The notes below the pieces were generated by a model that did no database searches, had not been told where the DNA came from, and worked only from the letters and a program-made list of their open reading frames with translations. The translations under genes were made by a program, and so were the position numbers. Positions 5,833 through 7,197 of a stretch of 7,197 nt of DNA are shown one piece after another. The first letter of the stretch is position 1. Every line of letters starts with the position of its first letter. The stretch is from an uncultured Arcobacter sp. (GTDB lineage: Bacteria; Campylobacterota; Campylobacteria; Campylobacterales; Arcobacteraceae), in the NCBI GenBank assembly GCA_937860115.1, contig CALMBI010000205.1, forward strand, positions 1 to 7,197, given 5' to 3'.

Positions 5833-7140
5833 TTATCTCCCCATACTTTTTAAATAGTGCTCTTTTGATAGTATCAAATAATTTCTTGTGAGTGTAGTTT
5901 TAAAATAACTTGCCATCTTTACTAATCTACTCTGTAATTGGTTTGCTTGATCCTCATTTTCCCATACTATAAGAATAAATACTATTTGTTTATTATCGTA
6001 TGCTATGAGATCAATAGTATTGCCAAAATTATCCCACCATGCTCCTATTCTATTTGGAATAAATCCAAGATAAGCTAATGGTTCTTCATAAATACGATCC
6101 CTTATAAAAGTTATATATGCAGGTGTTAGTATATTTTTTATGATCGTATCATCTAGCTCTTTTAAAACAGGCGTATGTTTTTTGAGATTAAGGTTTGCTA
6201 TATTTGGATAGATATAACAAAACCAAAATTTCAAAAAATTATCATTTATTTTATATCTTCCGTATTTTGAAAATACTTGTTCTTTTGAAAGAGGCAACTC
6301 TTTTCGTATAATCATCATCTCTTGTAGTTTTTCTATATAGCGTGAGAGATAAGTAGATTTTACTTTTAATATATTTGCAATATCACCCATTTTAGAATTC
6401 CCAATTGCAATCGCATACAATATCCCACAAAATGTCCCTATATCACTGAGATCTTTTTTAAGATAGGTAAAGCCATAATCATAAAATGGACTCGCAGGGT
6501 TCAAAGAGAGTTGATAGATATTTTTCAAAAAATCGTTTTTTGTATTATAAAACGAGAGAATGTAGCTAGATGCTCCAAATATAGAGTAGATATAAAACTT
6601 ATCAGTTGGTGTAAGATTGCCTCTATTTTTTAAAAATTCAAAAGAGAAGTTTTCCATCATAATGATACTTTGAGCACGTTTTTCTACTTTTTTATAGATG
6701 GTGCTATTTGGTAATATTCCACTAACAACGATCAACATAATAGATTTTTTTGAAAAACTTTTTTCCCAAAATTGTAGTAACAATTCAAAACTATTTTTCT
6801 CTATCTTTAAAAGCTCTTCAAAACTATCAAAAATAATAGCTATCTTTTCATCGATCACTTGTTCATCAAGTAAAGTGAGTATCTTTTCAAATTTATCATA
6901 ATAGGTACTTGAATTTTGGATTTTGAATTTTTTATTGATTGTTTCCACAAATGAAGGGAAAATTATATCCTCTAAAGCACTAAAAGAAGAAAAATAAATA
7001 TAGTTTTTTTTGACAATAAAATCTCGTAAAAATGTTGTTTTTCCACTTTTTGATCTTCCAAAGATCACATGCAACGAGGAATCAGGATAATGATAAATTT
7101 CATTCAGTTTTATAAGATCATCTTGGTTAATTGGTATCAT
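5833..7140 (-). CDS. Archaeal-type (STAND-like) ATPase with DUF234-like C-terminus
   Basis: Numbering here is from TTG 7165-7167. Walker A GRSKSGKTT (37-45) and the strand IAIIFDSFEEL (109-119) mark a P-loop domain of the archaeal ATPase type, with a VVSG sensor (147-150). Walker B has D114 followed by S115 where Glu is usual. A winged-helix region follows (about 245-290: MGDIANILKVKSTYLSRYIEKL), then RYKINDNFLKFWF and a DUF234-like end with GAWW (375-378) and TIDLIAYD (384-391). In this family that end often resembles a PD-(D/E)XK nuclease with a later E-x-K strand; here the strand reads FILIVW, so those residues are missing. The start chosen is ATG 7138-7140, because MIPINQDDLIKLNEIY matches how family members begin. 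TTG 7165-7167 would add nine residues, and the frame is open to the window edge. Neither start has a Shine-Dalgarno. The substrate is unknown. Confidence 0.8.
   Translation of the reverse strand: MIPINQDDLIKLNEIYHYPDSSLHVIFGRSKSGKTTFLRDFIVKKNYIYFSSFSALEDIIFPSFVETINKKFKIQNSSTYYDKFEKILTLLDEQVIDEKIAIIFDSFEELLKIEKNSFELLLQFWEKSFSKKSIMLIVVSGILPNSTIYKKVEKRAQSIIMMENFSFEFLKNRGNLTPTDKFYIYSIFGASSYILSFYNTKNDFLKNIYQLSLNPASPFYDYGFTYLKKDLSDIGTFCGILYAIAIGNSKMGDIANILKVKSTYLSRYIEKLQEMMIIRKELPLSKEQVFSKYGRYKINDNFLKFWFCYIYPNIANLNLKKHTPVLKELDDTIIKNILTPAYITFIRDRIYEEPLAYLGFIPNRIGAWWDNFGNTIDLIAYDNKQIVFILIVWENEDQANQLQSRLVKMASYFKTTLTRNYLILSKEHYLKSMGR
5837..5842 (-). promoter_or_regulatory. Ribosome binding site of the HD-GYP-like gene inside the ATPase gene
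   Basis: GGGGAG on the minus strand lies 8 bases before the ATG at 5826-5828 and is part of the last ATPase codons (SMGR). It is among the strongest Shine-Dalgarno sequences in the window. It fixes the downstream start at M1 rather than M4 and supports coupling of the two genes. Confidence 0.8.
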
Positions 7141-7147
7141 GGTGTCG

Positions 7148-7156
7148 ATTATATCA
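7148..7156 (-). promoter_or_regulatory. Extended -10 promoter just before the ATPase ATG
   Basis: TGATATAAT on the minus strand is a perfect extended -10 (TGn plus TATAAT) preceded by T-rich DNA. Its last base is 7 bases before the ATG at 7138-7140, so initiation would fall at about 7140-7143 and give a leaderless or nearly leaderless mRNA. If the true start codon lies further upstream, this sequence would be coding and the match accidental. Confidence 0.45.
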
Positions 7157-7197
7157 AAAAGATTCAAAAATATTATGATAGAATCTTTGATATTTTT

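Noticed and set aside
6698..6901. Plus-strand open frame of 67 codons inside the ATPase gene
   Set aside because: Low-complexity Ser/Ile-rich antisense shadow with no RBS.
7161..7197. Inverted A/T-rich arms (AAAATAT/ATATTTT and GATTC/GAATC) at the right edge
   Set aside because: Short arms with long spacers in very AT-rich DNA at a truncated edge; no support for a terminator or operator.

Overview
The window looks like chromosomal DNA of a Campylobacterota (epsilonproteobacterial) species. It is AT-rich with tight gene packing. Its promoters have recognisable -10 boxes but poor -35 boxes. The peroxide-defence proteins are of the Campylobacter/Helicobacter type, notably a three-domain desulforubrerythrin and an AhpC of the C. 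jejuni/H. pylori kind. The genus cannot be fixed from the sequence; a Sulfurimonas-, Sulfuricurvum- or Arcobacter-like organism would fit. No RNA gene, CRISPR array or mobile element was found, and no gene-free stretch exceeds 160 bases.

Layout, left to right. Every gene except perR is on the minus strand. Positions 1-363 hold the N-terminal part of glucose-6-phosphate isomerase (pgi), which runs off the left edge. Positions 430-843 encode a YchJ/UPF0225 protein with one SEC-C zinc motif. Positions 908-2722 encode the ribosome-associated GTPase TypA/BipA, closed by a strong 14-bp hairpin terminator that abuts the ychJ ribosome binding site.

Positions 2860-4783 form a compact peroxide-defence block. 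It contains a 2-Cys peroxiredoxin (ahpC) with its own terminator, a desulforubrerythrin (rrc type), and a divergently transcribed Fur-family regulator whose residues point to PerR. AT-rich palindromes sit just downstream of the best -10 boxes of ahpC and rrc and upstream of perR. This suggests one regulator controlling both peroxidases and itself.

Positions 4749-7140 hold a two-gene unit that is probably translationally coupled. The first gene encodes an archaeal-type ATPase with a DUF234-like C-terminus. The second encodes a protein with an HD-GYP fold that has lost most of its metal-binding residues. Motif erosion in both proteins suggests a signalling or regulatory pair rather than enzymes. 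This is the least understood part of the window. The HD-GYP-like gene overlaps the 3' end of perR by 35 bases, tail to tail.
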